Shown here: in pieces, positions 44,114-53,107 of the stretch
Layout of the letters: every line of letters starts with the position of its first letter
Numbering within the stretch: position 1 is the stretch's first letter
From: Dyadobacter endophyticus
GTDB lineage: Bacteria; Bacteroidota; Bacteroidia; Cytophagales; Spirosomataceae
Length of the DNA: 64,000 nucleotides
Direction of reading: 5' to 3'
Assembly (NCBI RefSeq): GCF_014641595.1
Contig: NZ_BMIA01000002.1
Location: 1,426,001-1,490,000 of the forward strand
Position numbers and translations under genes: made by a program
Notes under the pieces: model-generated
Databases searched by the model: none
Told to the model about the DNA's origin: nothing
The model's input: the letters and a program-made list of their open reading frames with translations, nothing else

Positions 44114-45001
44114 ATGAAACTAAACAGAACCACCACATTGGTCATCCAGGGTATGTTAGTGCTGGGCCTGCTCGGCGCCTGCCAGAATGAAGACGTGATG
44201 ACACCCGCCGACACAATCGGAAACACTTCCGTCGACAACAATGCAAAAGTTGCGGCAAGTGAAATCAAACTCGTAAGCGACGGTGATAACAACCTGCAAT
44301 ATCACAAGACAGGCCGATACACAGGCTATTTATCAAAGGTTAGTGAGCCGTCTTATTACACCAACTATTCTTATAACGACAGCGGCGTTCAGGGAGATTA
44401 CTGGATTACAAGTAAACGTTATACAAAATCGACCAACACCCTGATTAAAGAAATTCAATATCACGTGGTCAACAAAAGGTGTATTAAAAGTTTCAATATC
44501 ACAGACAATCAAAATTCTATTTACAGCTATAATGAAACAGGTCGGTTAAACACCATATCTCGCGAGGGAAGTAGTATAAAAGTTGACTTTAATTACATTT
44601 ACGACGCCGCTGCCGACGCCGAACGTCTCACTAAAACAACTTATTCGAATAGCAACGGAGCGTACAAGGAAGTTTCTTTTTTATATTCGATTGGATCGGG
44701 CAACTGGGCAGTCGCTCCGAAGCCCGACAAATATTTTCTAAACCCCGTTCATTCAGATCTAGATAAATACCTTCGAATTTTCGGAAAATTCAGTGATATG
44801 CTTGTCCAACAGGTCACAATAACTCCTCTACCATATACAAACCAGACTAAGCCATATTACAAATATTTCTATTCAATCGACAGTGACGGATATGCCATAT
44901 CCCGCTCGCAAGAGTATTATCCGCTTGGTTATGGCAATCAAGCTGGCAAGCAATCGACTTACGCTGCTTTGAATTATATGGCATGGGTTCCGGGAATATA
45001 A
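44114..45001 (+). CDS. YD-repeat-like lipoprotein, family member 2
   Basis: 295 residues from the ATG at 44114, which stands in the same ATTATGAAACTA context as the start of family member 1 (the frame extends upstream to 44072). Lipobox VLGLLGAC, then a polar linker. Tyr-rich repeats: YTNYSYNDSG, IYSYNETGRLNTI, FNYIYDAA, YFYSIDSDGY. It shares KYLRIFGKF with its paralogues and WITSKRYTKS with member 3 (WITRKKYAKS). No enzymatic motif seen. Followed by a terminator at 45027. Confidence 0.77.
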   Translation: MKLNRTTTLVIQGMLVLGLLGACQNEDVMTPADTIGNTSVDNNAKVAASEIKLVSDGDNNLQYHKTGRYTGYLSKVSEPSYYTNYSYNDSGVQGDYWITSKRYTKSTNTLIKEIQYHVVNKRCIKSFNITDNQNSIYSYNETGRLNTISREGSSIKVDFNYIYDAAADAERLTKTTYSNSNGAYKEVSFLYSIGSGNWAVAPKPDKYFLNPVHSDLDKYLRIFGKFSDMLVQQVTITPLPYTNQTKPYYKYFYSIDSDGYAISRSQEYYPLGYGNQAGKQSTYAALNYMAWVPGI

Positions 45002-45026
45002 CTCAGATATTCATTTCTTAATTTAA

Positions 45027-45058
45027 AAAAAGAGACCGTCGACCTGGCGGTCTTTTTG
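45027..45058 (+). terminator. terminator after lipoprotein family member 2
   Basis: AAAAAGAGACCG, a 9-base loop and CGGTCTTTTTG form a 6-bp stem with flanking A and T runs, 26 bases past the stop. Confidence 0.7.
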
Positions 45059-45350
45059 TCTAAAATGCCTCTCACTGCAAGTAATTGCATTAAACTATAT
45101 AATTAGAGTTGTTTTTAGTATCAAATATCTATTTTTTCTCCAAAAAACAATCCTAAATAAGTATCCTATTAACTTCTAAATTACCCAAAAATATAACTAC
45201 AAAAAACGAATAAATGAGTAGATTAATTAAATGTCGTTTACCATTAACATACCAACACACACCGTTAAGCCAATAAATTTTCCTATTCTTTCGATTACTA
45301 CTAAGTTTGAAGTGAAAACTATTTTTTATTAATCTATTATCACAAAAATT
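45059..45350. other. AT-rich leader region before lipoprotein family member 3
   Basis: About 290 bases of clearly AT-rich DNA without a convincing gene. TAAGTTTG at 45302-45309 matches the -7 box TANNTTTG, 41 bases before the ATG at 45351; no exact TTTG stands at the right upstream distance. The AT richness contrasts with the surrounding ~50% GC DNA. Confidence 0.5.
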
Positions 45351-46205
45351 ATGAAACAAATTCACATTGCAGGTAACTTATTAAAGAGCCTGATGCTGGC
45401 GGGGCTGCTGACGGCATGTAACAACGACCAAACGATCGTCCCAGCCGAAACGGCAGGCGTTGAAAGGAATGAACAGAATACAAAACTATCCTCTCTACTC
45501 AGGCTGATAGACGACAATGGAACTTCGATACAATATATCAAAAGTGGAAAGTTTCTTGGAAAAACCTCAAAGGCAATTGCCATCAATGATCGTTACGAAT
45601 ACACTTACGACGACAATAATCCTGCCGGAGATTTGTGGATAACTAGAAAGAAATATGCCAAATCGAACAACGCGCTTTTAGGCCAAGTGAAGTATAAAAT
45701 ATCCAATGGAGTCTGCATATCCAGCGAAGACAATGTCGCCGGCGATTACTTCGAGTACAAATATACAGCGCAAGGATATTTGGATGAAATAAAGTTCTCT
45801 CACAATGGCGTGTACAAGAATTTATACAAGTACTCTTACAATTTCAACAATGCAACTGGCGTCTATCGGTTAACAAAAATTACATTGCAGAACGCTCAAT
45901 CGGCAACTCTGTTCGAACAAACATTTGCATATACCGCAAATGCCGATAATTACCCAACGCCCGCCAAACGAGAGCATATTGACAAATACCTACCCTTCTT
46001 CGGAAAATTGTGCGACGTACTTCCACAAAAGGTCTCTTTGCAGTGGGTTGATCCTAATGCATTAGATAGCGAACAGGAATTTACTTACACAGTCGACGGT
46101 AACGGGCTTGTAAGTACAAAGGTTACGCAGCTGTCTACAAATAATACTCCTAGTGGGAGTATTACCGAAACTTTTAAATATTCTGCAAACTGGCAAGGAA
46201 TATAA
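45351..46205 (+). CDS. YD-repeat-like lipoprotein, family member 3
   Basis: 284 residues; lipobox MLAGLLTAC (Cys23). Mature repeats YEYTYDDNNPAG, FEYKYTAQGYLDEI, YKYSYNFNNATG, FTYTVDGNGLV. It is closest to member 2 (shared WITRKKYAKSN and the final NWQGI/MAWVPGI-like ending). An AT-rich upstream region gives it its own likely promoter. Local duplication of one ancestor is the simplest origin of the three. Function unknown. Confidence 0.77.
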   Translation: MKQIHIAGNLLKSLMLAGLLTACNNDQTIVPAETAGVERNEQNTKLSSLLRLIDDNGTSIQYIKSGKFLGKTSKAIAINDRYEYTYDDNNPAGDLWITRKKYAKSNNALLGQVKYKISNGVCISSEDNVAGDYFEYKYTAQGYLDEIKFSHNGVYKNLYKYSYNFNNATGVYRLTKITLQNAQSATLFEQTFAYTANADNYPTPAKREHIDKYLPFFGKLCDVLPQKVSLQWVDPNALDSEQEFTYTVDGNGLVSTKVTQLSTNNTPSGSITETFKYSANWQGI

Positions 46206-46237
46206 ATAGAAGAACGCAGTCGAATAATTTTTACTGT

Positions 46238-46264
46238 CATAGCGGGGCACTTTGTGGCCCGCTA
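46238..46264. terminator. hairpin between lipoprotein member 3 and the M48 protease gene
   Basis: ATAGCGGGGCAC, TTTG, TGGCCCGCTAT form an imperfect short-loop stem at the junction of two convergent genes, touching the protease stop codon. Confidence 0.5.
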
Positions 46265-47350
46265 TTTATGTTCAGCAGCGGCAATAACCTGCCAATATTT
46301 TTCTAATTCTCTATTCGCAACTACCCCCTTCTGCCCCCTCACTATCATTTCCGCCGCCCGCAACCTCTCCTCCGTCAACGGATGCGTACTCAGCAATTTC
46401 AAACTTCCCACATCTCCATGTTCGCTTTGGAGTAATGCGAATAAATCCACAAATCCTTGCAGGCGGATCCCGTTGCTTTGCAGCACATCCATTCCTTTAG
46501 TATCCGCTTCGGTTTCGAGCTCGCGGGAGTAGGTGAGGTTCGCGAGGGCGTTGGAGTTGTCAGCGAGAATGGTGACGATGCCGTTGATGTCGTTCAGGAG
46601 CAGGGAAAGGAACAGATAACCGCCCAGGCTTCGGAAAATATTGCGCAGGGAGTGCCGGTAATGCACATGCGATACCTCGTGCGCAAGCAATGCGGCAAGC
46701 TCTTCTTTGGTTTTCATTTTACGAAGAATACCCTCGAATACCACGATGTTGCCTCCGGGCAGGGCAAATGCATTGGCGTCGTTTTCTGTCACGACGGTCA
46801 CGCGGATCGGATAATTGGTTTTAAAATCGATGGCTTTGGTAAAGTCATTCAGTTTGGCCGTCAGCTGGTCGTCCACCTCATAGGCACGAATCATATTCTC
46901 GTACATCGTGTCTCCCATTTTTATCTCTGCGCTCGTGGGGAAACGCGCAGCCACCGCGCCAGCCAGCCAGGGAAGTCCAAACCAGTAACCAAGGCCTATC
47001 AGCATCAATACGGTGAAAGCCACGCCAGCGATGGTGGTATTATTCAGCTTAAAAATATCGGTAACCCGCCTTTTGAAAAAGGGCCGTTCGGGGTAGCGTT
47101 TTTTGAGCGATTCCGGCAGATTTCCGTCTTTGCATTCGATAGTTTGCTGCGGAAATTCTCCAAAACGGAAAATAAAGAGATGGCTGAAATTCTCATCCGT
47201 CACGATGCCCGGCAACGTCCATCGCACCGAAGTGAGCTCGCCCGAGGGATCACGGTAATGAATGAGCCAGTGATCGGGCATAAGGGTGAGCGTCGCGTCG
47301 TGCGCGATGGACAGTCTTCCGTCGTGGTAACGGACACTAAAATTGTACAT
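46262..47350 (-). CDS. M48-family membrane metalloprotease
   Basis: 362 residues. Zinc motif HEVSH (in LAALLAHEVSHVHYRHS, near residue 222) and the downstream Glu in SRELETEADTKGMDVL are the M48 ligands. One membrane segment at ~110-130 (TIAGVAFTVLMLIGLGYWFGL) is preceded by a ~100-residue cytoplasmic-type beta domain. FALPGGNIVVFEG and STHPLTEERL are standard for the HtpX/Oma1 group. It probably degrades misfolded membrane or periplasmic proteins. It follows the YjgN-type gene by 17 bases, a pairing also seen elsewhere, so the two likely cooperate. Confidence 0.88.
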   Translation of the reverse strand: MYNFSVRYHDGRLSIAHDATLTLMPDHWLIHYRDPSGELTSVRWTLPGIVTDENFSHLFIFRFGEFPQQTIECKDGNLPESLKKRYPERPFFKRRVTDIFKLNNTTIAGVAFTVLMLIGLGYWFGLPWLAGAVAARFPTSAEIKMGDTMYENMIRAYEVDDQLTAKLNDFTKAIDFKTNYPIRVTVVTENDANAFALPGGNIVVFEGILRKMKTKEELAALLAHEVSHVHYRHSLRNIFRSLGGYLFLSLLLNDINGIVTILADNSNALANLTYSRELETEADTKGMDVLQSNGIRLQGFVDLFALLQSEHGDVGSLKLLSTHPLTEERLRAAEMIVRGQKGVVANRELEKYWQVIAAAEHK

Positions 47351-47367
47351 GAAGCCAGCAGAATCGG

Positions 47368-48321
47368 TTAAACAAGCCCAATATCGATCATATCCGCGAG
47401 ATCCTCACCGGTCGCATCGCTATAATCAGCCTCGGTCTGAGTGATCGCATTGACATCCAGCGGTCCATCGATATGAATATTGGAAAACACAAATTGCATT
47501 GCCCGCACAATCGCCCAGGGCGTTGCCAGGCCAAGGCTCAGAATGATGATCAGTATATTGACCGCGATCAACTTAAAATACCCTCCGGCGGTGGCTGTCG
47601 AGCGGAAAGGCAGCGCCGTTTCGCCCTGGTACATCCGGATGTTGTTTACATAATAGGCGAAAAGGTCTTTTGCCCACCAGAAAGAATAAATTCCGAAAGT
47701 GATCAGCGTCAGCATATAGCCTTTTAAATTCATCCAGAAAAAAGCACTGCCTTCTCCTTCGTATGAAAATGAAATACTTCCGAAACGCAGGTGTTTGAAA
47801 ATATATTTCCGGATTTCAATGACAAACCACGCGCCGTAAATGCCAAATGTACATAGGGTAATAAGGCTGCCTACGATAAACATATTCAGAAATTCCTTTC
47901 TGTCTCCCCGATAACCAAAATGGATACCCCGCCACGACGACCGGGATGTTCTATAACGAAGCGCACCGTGAATGGCAATGGGGATCAGAAGCAGGAACCC
48001 GATATAAAAGACAGCCACGCCAATAAGTGTGATGGTCATGTTATGCGTTGCCACGGCACCAAAAAGAATGCAATAAAGGCCCAGGAAAATCCCGATCGCT
48101 TTGATAAAACCGATAAACATTTCCTTTCCTGTTCCATGAAACGTAAAACGGCTTCCTTCGAATTCGGACTCCTCATACAAGTATTTCAATAACGCGGCCC
48201 TTGCCCAGGGATAGTAAAGTCCGAGCGTGACAAGTGTTAAAAGAATATTGACAATGTAAATACCGAATAGTTTGGCACCCTCTCCGTAGAAGGTAACCTG
48301 GCGGGTTTCGTGCTGTTCCAT
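47368..48321 (-). CDS. DUF898 / YjgN-family membrane protein
   Basis: 317 residues, six or more membrane helices in two repeats. Repeated signature: FYGEGAKLFGIYIVNILLTLVTLGLYYPWARAALLKYLYE and FHGTGKEMFIGF, then YEGEGSAFFWMNLKGYMLTLITFGIYSFWWAKDLFAYY. This is the YjgN (DUF898) pattern. Biochemical role unknown. First gene of a two-gene unit with the M48 protease. Confidence 0.85.
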   Translation of the reverse strand: MEQHETRQVTFYGEGAKLFGIYIVNILLTLVTLGLYYPWARAALLKYLYEESEFEGSRFTFHGTGKEMFIGFIKAIGIFLGLYCILFGAVATHNMTITLIGVAVFYIGFLLLIPIAIHGALRYRTSRSSWRGIHFGYRGDRKEFLNMFIVGSLITLCTFGIYGAWFVIEIRKYIFKHLRFGSISFSYEGEGSAFFWMNLKGYMLTLITFGIYSFWWAKDLFAYYVNNIRMYQGETALPFRSTATAGGYFKLIAVNILIIILSLGLATPWAIVRAMQFVFSNIHIDGPLDVNAITQTEADYSDATGEDLADMIDIGLV

Positions 48322-48483
48322 TTAGTTAGATTTGAATTTGAAGAGGGTCAAATATAAAAATTTCAATGTACTAATAAATTAATCTGCCGTTATCAGGCAC
48401 AAAAATTTGAAAACCAGTTATTCTCCGGCACAGTTATTTTATCAGACTACTCACATTTCATTTCATCAAAACAACTGGAAATC

Positions 48484-48735
48484 ATGGATATTTATCAATT
48501 GGCTAACGAATACCTGGATACCACGGATGGCGGGGGCGATCCGCGCGAAACGCCGCCATTCGACCCCCGCCCTGAGGTGCCTTCACCTGACGTGCCCGAA
48601 GAAACCCCGCCTTATGAACAGGATCCAGAAACACCGCCTGTCGAGCCACAGCCCGAACTCCCGCCCGTAGAACCCATTGTACCAGAGATAGAACCACTGC
48701 CAGGTGAGGAGCCGGGCATCCCGGCATTTAAGTAA
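48484..48735 (+). CDS. Pro/Glu-rich small protein
   Basis: 83 residues. A short start MDIYQLANEYLDTTDGGGD leads into a low-complexity acidic tract in which Pro and Glu make up about half of the residues (PPFDPRPEVPSPDVPEETPP and onward), ending GIPAFK. No signal peptide or lipobox. Similar to the small PxPE-rich proteins that sit in many Bacteroidota genomes without known function. The overlapping frame from 48407 is less likely because the plus-1 frame shows the repeated PxxP periodicity. Confidence 0.6.
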   Translation: MDIYQLANEYLDTTDGGGDPRETPPFDPRPEVPSPDVPEETPPYEQDPETPPVEPQPELPPVEPIVPEIEPLPGEEPGIPAFK

Positions 48736-48801
48736 CCGATTTTTACAGAATGTTTTATTTTGAAGTTATTTCATAACTAAGCAACTATATTTAAACAGGC
48801 G

Positions 48802-48828
48802 CTACAAAAAGTACTACAAAAATTGTAG
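48802..48828 (+). promoter_or_regulatory. repeat cluster upstream of the CBM6-glycosidase gene
   Basis: CTACAAAAA occurs twice (48802-48810 and 48814-48822), followed at once by TTGTAG, the inverted form of CTACAA. It lies 53 bases before the ATG at 48881. It could be an operator; no known regulator site was matched. Confidence 0.35.
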
Positions 48829-48880
48829 CCGAAATTAAATTCATCGTATCTTCACTTAAATTTATTTGTAGACCCGACGA

Positions 48881-51800
48881 ATGGCTAAAATTTTTACGCT
48901 CTGTTTTTTACTACTCTCTTTCTCTATTCAGGCTCAGTCAAATAAGATACTTCCCGGAAAGATCGAAGCAGAGGATTATACTACAATGAATGCCGTCGGC
49001 ACCGAAAACACCTCGGACGTGGACGGTGGCCTCAATGTGGGCTGGATTCAGGACGGCAGCTGGATGGATTATGCAGTGCAGGCGCCGTCGGCGGGCTACT
49101 ACACATTCAGGTTCCGCATTGCGAATGGGTACAGCCCCGAAGCAACGCTGGCTTTGCAAACGGCCGGAGGCACCACGCTCGGTCGGGTTGTTCTGCCTCA
49201 AACCGGCGGCATGCAGGGCTGGAAAACAGTCTCTTTCGTGGCATTGCTTTCGCAGGGAAATCAGACGATCCGCATTTTGGCCGAAAAAGGTGGCTGGAAT
49301 TTCAACTGGTTCGAGGTGAGCGGCTCCCGTGCGCTCTCCTCGGGAAAAGTGGAAGCCGAGAGCTTCGATGCGATGTATGAAGTGCGAACCGAAGATACCG
49401 GCGATGAAGGCGGCGGCCAGAATGTAGGCTATATCGACGATAATGACTGGCTGGACTATAACCTGAATCTCGCGAATGCGCGTGACTATGAAATCCAGTT
49501 CAGGGTCGCTAATGCCTACGGAAACGGCGTTATTGAAATCCAGAATGCGTCGGGCACTGTGCTCGGGCAGGTAAATGTGCCTCAAACCGGAGGCTGGCAG
49601 AACTGGGTGACCATCAGTACGACAGTCCCTCTCCCTGCGGGCAGCCAGGTAGTGCGGCTCTTTGCACGAAATGGCGCTTTTAACTTCAACTGGTTCGCAT
49701 TTGTATCTGCAAGTGCGCGAATTACGGGTACAATCTTACCCGCCAAAATTGAAGCCGAAAATTATGATGACTCTTACAGCGTACAACTTCAGAATACGGA
49801 AGATACCGACGGCGGCCAGAATGTAGCGTGGATCCAGGACAACAGCTGGATGGACTACGACGTCCATGTCCCGACCCCGGGCATTTTTACATTCAGCTAC
49901 CGCATTGCAAACGGGTATAGCCCCGAGGCGACACTTGCGCTTAAAAACAGCGATGGCACGGAGCTAGGCAACATTTTATTGCCGCAAACGGGTGGTATGC
50001 AGGGCTGGAAGACGGTGAGTATGCTCGCCTCCCTGCCAGCAGGAAATCAGCGGTTAAAGGTTTTTGCTACCAAAGGCGGATGGAATTTCAACTGGTTCGA
50101 AGTGAAAGAATCCCGCGCATTGACGAGCAGAATAGAGGCGGAAACTTTCGATGTTGCGTCGGATGTCCGTACGGAAGTTACAGGTGATGTGGATGGCGAC
50201 ATTAATGTAAACTATATCGATGACAATGACTGGCTGGACTACAATGTGAATGTACCAACGGCCGGTACCTATACCATCAATTTCAGGGTAGCCAACCAGT
50301 GGGGAAATGGCAATATCCAGTTCAAAAACACAAACGGCACGGTGCTCGGAAGCGTGGATGTACCGCAAACCGGCGGCTGGCAGAACTATACGACCGTTCG
50401 TACGACCGTACAACTCGAAGCCGGTAGCCAGGTATTCCGCATTTTCGCCAATCGCGGTGCATTCAATTTCAACTGGTTTGAAGTAATCCCCGGTTCCGTT
50501 CAGGGCCAGTCCGTTATCACATTTGAACCCATTTCAGACAAAAACCTCACCGATGGCTCATTCAACCTGACCGCCAGCAGTACCAACCCCGAGACACCTG
50601 TACAGTTTAATTCTTCCAATCCATCCATCGTTTCGGTTTCGAATGCAACTGGTATCTGGAAAGCATCCATTCATAGTGCCGGACAGGTCACTATTACAGC
50701 TTCTCAGGCGGGCAACAATAATTATCTGACAGCGGAAAACGTAGCCAGAACGTTTACGGTTTCCGACAATTCCGGCCCTAACAACCCGGCCCTTGGCACC
50801 AAAATCCCGATCGACCCGAAGCGCTGGTACCAGCTCACCAATGCAGCCAACGGCCTCGATGGGCTGTTCGACGGCAATACGCAGGAGAATGTGCTCACGG
50901 GCTGGGGAAAGGTGATCAACAATTACGAAGCCTACTACCCGCTGAAAGAAGGGGAGCAAATTACGCTTAATGGTGTCAAATTCTTCGATTTCACAGGTAG
51001 TGCGCAGGATTTCCCCCTGGTACTTTCTGTAATTACCGATCAATGGGAACGCATTCCGGTCGCCACTTTTACGGGTGAAATTTACAATGGCTGGGTTGGT
51101 CCCTACCCCGATCGCCAGTTGTCCGGAGATGCGCAATTCAAGCTGGATCAGCCGATGAGCAATATCCGTTACCTGGTGATGACGATGTCGAACACATTGC
51201 CTACGGAAATCGAATTTTACGGAAGCTACACACCAGGTACTGAACCTTCGAAGCCAGCACGGACCAAGCACATTAAACTGAACGATATGCTCGGTGTGAA
51301 TGGCTATGAATGGTATTTCCAGGATGGCGCGCACACCGAATCGCTCGTGGAATCGAAGGTGGAGGCTGCAAAGAGCTTCACCGGCCTGCGGCACTATATG
51401 GATTGGGAAAAGCTGGAATCATCGGAAGGCGTTTTCTCTTACAATCCGACATTGAGCGGAAGCTGGAACTACGACCTGATCTACGAACGCTGCAAACAGG
51501 AAGGCATTGAGGTATTGGCCTGTCTTAAAACACAACCCGGCTGGATGCGGGAGACTTACCCCGAAGACCAGCGCGACCCGGAAAATGTACCGGTGCGCTA
51601 CGGAAAGAGCTTTACCGACCCGCTTTCGTACATCGAACAGGCCAGGGTTGCATTCCAGTACGCGGCGCGTTACGGAAGCAACACCAACGTCGACCCTTCT
51701 CTTCTGAGCGTTTCAACCACTCCACGCTGGACCAACGATCCGGTTAATACCATCAAAATCGGCCTCAATCTGATCAAATACATCGAATGCGATAACGAGC

Positions 51801-53056
51801 GCGATAAATGGTGGAAGGGTCGGAAAGGCTACCAGACCGCCCGCGAATATGCGGCTAACATGTCGGCATTTTACGATGGACACAAAAACACGATGGGCGC
51901 CGGTGTGGGTGTTAAAAACGCCGATCCTAACATGAAAGTGGTTATCGCCGGATTAGTTACCGGTCCTGATTTTGTAAAAGGAATGGTTGACTGGTGCAAG
52001 GAATTCCGGGGCTACAACGCGGATGGCTCCGTGAATCTGTGCTGGGACGTTGTGAATTTCCACCTTTATACCGACAATGCATCGTCGAGCCAAAGCGGTA
52101 CTTCTACCCGCGGTGCGGCACCGGAGGTTACCAATGCGAAACAAATACTCGAAAATTTCGTCAAAGTGACCCGTGAAATTTCCAACGACCTCCCGATATG
52201 GAACACCGAGGCCGGTTACGATGTACATCAGGACAGCCCGCTTAAAGCAATCCCTATCGGCAATAAATCAGCGTTGCAGACACAAGCAGACTGGATTTTA
52301 CGTACCTCGCTGTTTACCGCCCGCAATGGTGTCGAGAAACTGTTTTTCTACCAAATGTATGACGATAACGGCAGTGGCGGCATGTTCGCATCGGCCGGGT
52401 TCGTGAACAATGACCAGACTCGCCGGCCATCTGCCGATTATTTCCTGCAAACGCAGAAGCTGTTCGGTCAATATGAATACAAGGAAACGCTCCACAACGA
52501 TCCGATCGTGGACCGCTATGAACTGAATGGCCAATCGCTGTTTATTCTGACAGTACCCGATGAAATAGGAAGAACCGCCGAATATACCGTCAACCTGAAC
52601 CAATCGGGCATTGCGCGGATTTACACCCCGACCGCCGGTGCCGATAATATGGCCATGACCGAGTTACCGATCGTGGATGGCAAAGTAACCGTTACGGCGG
52701 GCGAAACGCCAATTTTCGTTCTCGCGGCGGACGCTCAGAATGCACGACGGGCAGCAATAGAAGTGGCGGCGCCAGTTTTAGAGGAAGAAGTTTCGCTTCA
52801 TGCTGATGCGAAAGTCTATCCTAATCCCACCTCCGATTTTGTAAGCATCGATCTTGCTAGCAGCAACACCGAGCAGATCGAAATCCGCATTTTTGATGCT
52901 AAATCGGGTACGCTTTACAAGAATATGCAGGTGAACAAAACAACAAACCGCTTCTCGCACCAGCTAAACATCACACAACTTCCTGCCAGCATTTACATTG
53001 TTGAAATAAGGCAAGGCAACGACCGCGCATTCCGCAAGATTGCCAAGGTCAATTAA
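48881..53056 (+). CDS. T9SS-secreted multi-CBM6 glycoside hydrolase
   Basis: 1391 residues with signal peptide (cleavage near QAQS, residue 19). Four CBM6 modules in ABAB order: A types near 22-150 and 285-412 (WIQDGSWMDY / WIQDNSWMDY, GGMQGWKTVS), B types near 152-280 and 414-545 (YIDDNDWLDYN, GGWQNWVTI / GGWQNYTTV), each ending NFNWF. Next an Ig-like segment (~550-640), a discoidin-like region (~645-790), then a clan-A-type catalytic barrel (~795-1290) with proton-donor candidate Glu973 (IECDNERDKWW) and nucleophile candidate Glu1110 (PIWNTEAGYD). C-terminal T9SS type A sorting domain from VYPNPTSDFVSI. Likely attacks a plant or algal polysaccharide at the cell surface; the GH family (39-like) and substrate are uncertain. 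Confidence 0.85.
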   Translation: MAKIFTLCFLLLSFSIQAQSNKILPGKIEAEDYTTMNAVGTENTSDVDGGLNVGWIQDGSWMDYAVQAPSAGYYTFRFRIANGYSPEATLALQTAGGTTLGRVVLPQTGGMQGWKTVSFVALLSQGNQTIRILAEKGGWNFNWFEVSGSRALSSGKVEAESFDAMYEVRTEDTGDEGGGQNVGYIDDNDWLDYNLNLANARDYEIQFRVANAYGNGVIEIQNASGTVLGQVNVPQTGGWQNWVTISTTVPLPAGSQVVRLFARNGAFNFNWFAFVSASARITGTILPAKIEAENYDDSYSVQLQNTEDTDGGQNVAWIQDNSWMDYDVHVPTPGIFTFSYRIANGYSPEATLALKNSDGTELGNILLPQTGGMQGWKTVSMLASLPAGNQRLKVFATKGGWNFNWFEVKESRALTSRIEAETFDVASDVRTEVTGDVDGDINVNYIDDNDWLDYNVNVPTAGTYTINFRVANQWGNGNIQFKNTNGTVLGSVDVPQTGGWQNYTTVRTTVQLEAGSQVFRIFANRGAFNFNWFEVIPGSVQGQSVITFEPISDKNLTDGSFNLTASSTNPETPVQFNSSNPSIVSVSNATGIWKASIHSAGQVTITASQAGNNNYLTAENVARTFTVSDNSGPNNPALGTKIPIDPKRWYQLTNAANGLDGLFDGNTQENVLTGWGKVINNYEAYYPLKEGEQITLNGVKFFDFTGSAQDFPLVLSVITDQWERIPVATFTGEIYNGWVGPYPDRQLSGDAQFKLDQPMSNIRYLVMTMSNTLPTEIEFYGSYTPGTEPSKPARTKHIKLNDMLGVNGYEWYFQDGAHTESLVESKVEAAKSFTGLRHYMDWEKLESSEGVFSYNPTLSGSWNYDLIYERCKQEGIEVLACLKTQPGWMRETYPEDQRDPENVPVRYGKSFTDPLSYIEQARVAFQYAARYGSNTNVDPSLLSVSTTPRWTNDPVNTIKIGLNLIKYIECDNERDKWWKGRKGYQTAREYAANMSAFYDGHKNTMGAGVGVKNADPNMKVVIAGLVTGPDFVKGMVDWCKEFRGYNADGSVNLCWDVVNFHLYTDNASSSQSGTSTRGAAPEVTNAKQILENFVKVTREISNDLPIWNTEAGYDVHQDSPLKAIPIGNKSALQTQADWILRTSLFTARNGVEKLFFYQMYDDNGSGGMFASAGFVNNDQTRRPSADYFLQTQKLFGQYEYKETLHNDPIVDRYELNGQSLFILTVPDEIGRTAEYTVNLNQSGIARIYTPTAGADNMAMTELPIVDGKVTVTAGETPIFVLAADAQNARRAAIEVAAPVLEEEVSLHADAKVYPNPTSDFVSIDLASSNTEQIEIRIFDAKSGTLYKNMQVNKTTNRFSHQLNITQLPASIYIVEIRQGNDRAFRKIAKVN

Positions 53057-53068
53057 CAAAACATACCT

Positions 53069-53107
53069 AAGCAAAACGCCCGGATTTACGATCCGGGCGT
53101 TTTGCTT
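53069..53107. terminator. bidirectional terminator between convergent genes
   Basis: Perfect 17-bp stem: bases 53069-53085 pair exactly with 53091-53107 (TTACG loop), A-run and T-run on both flanks. It serves the glycoside hydrolase and the GlxA-like gene whose stop codon starts at 53107. Confidence 0.9.
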
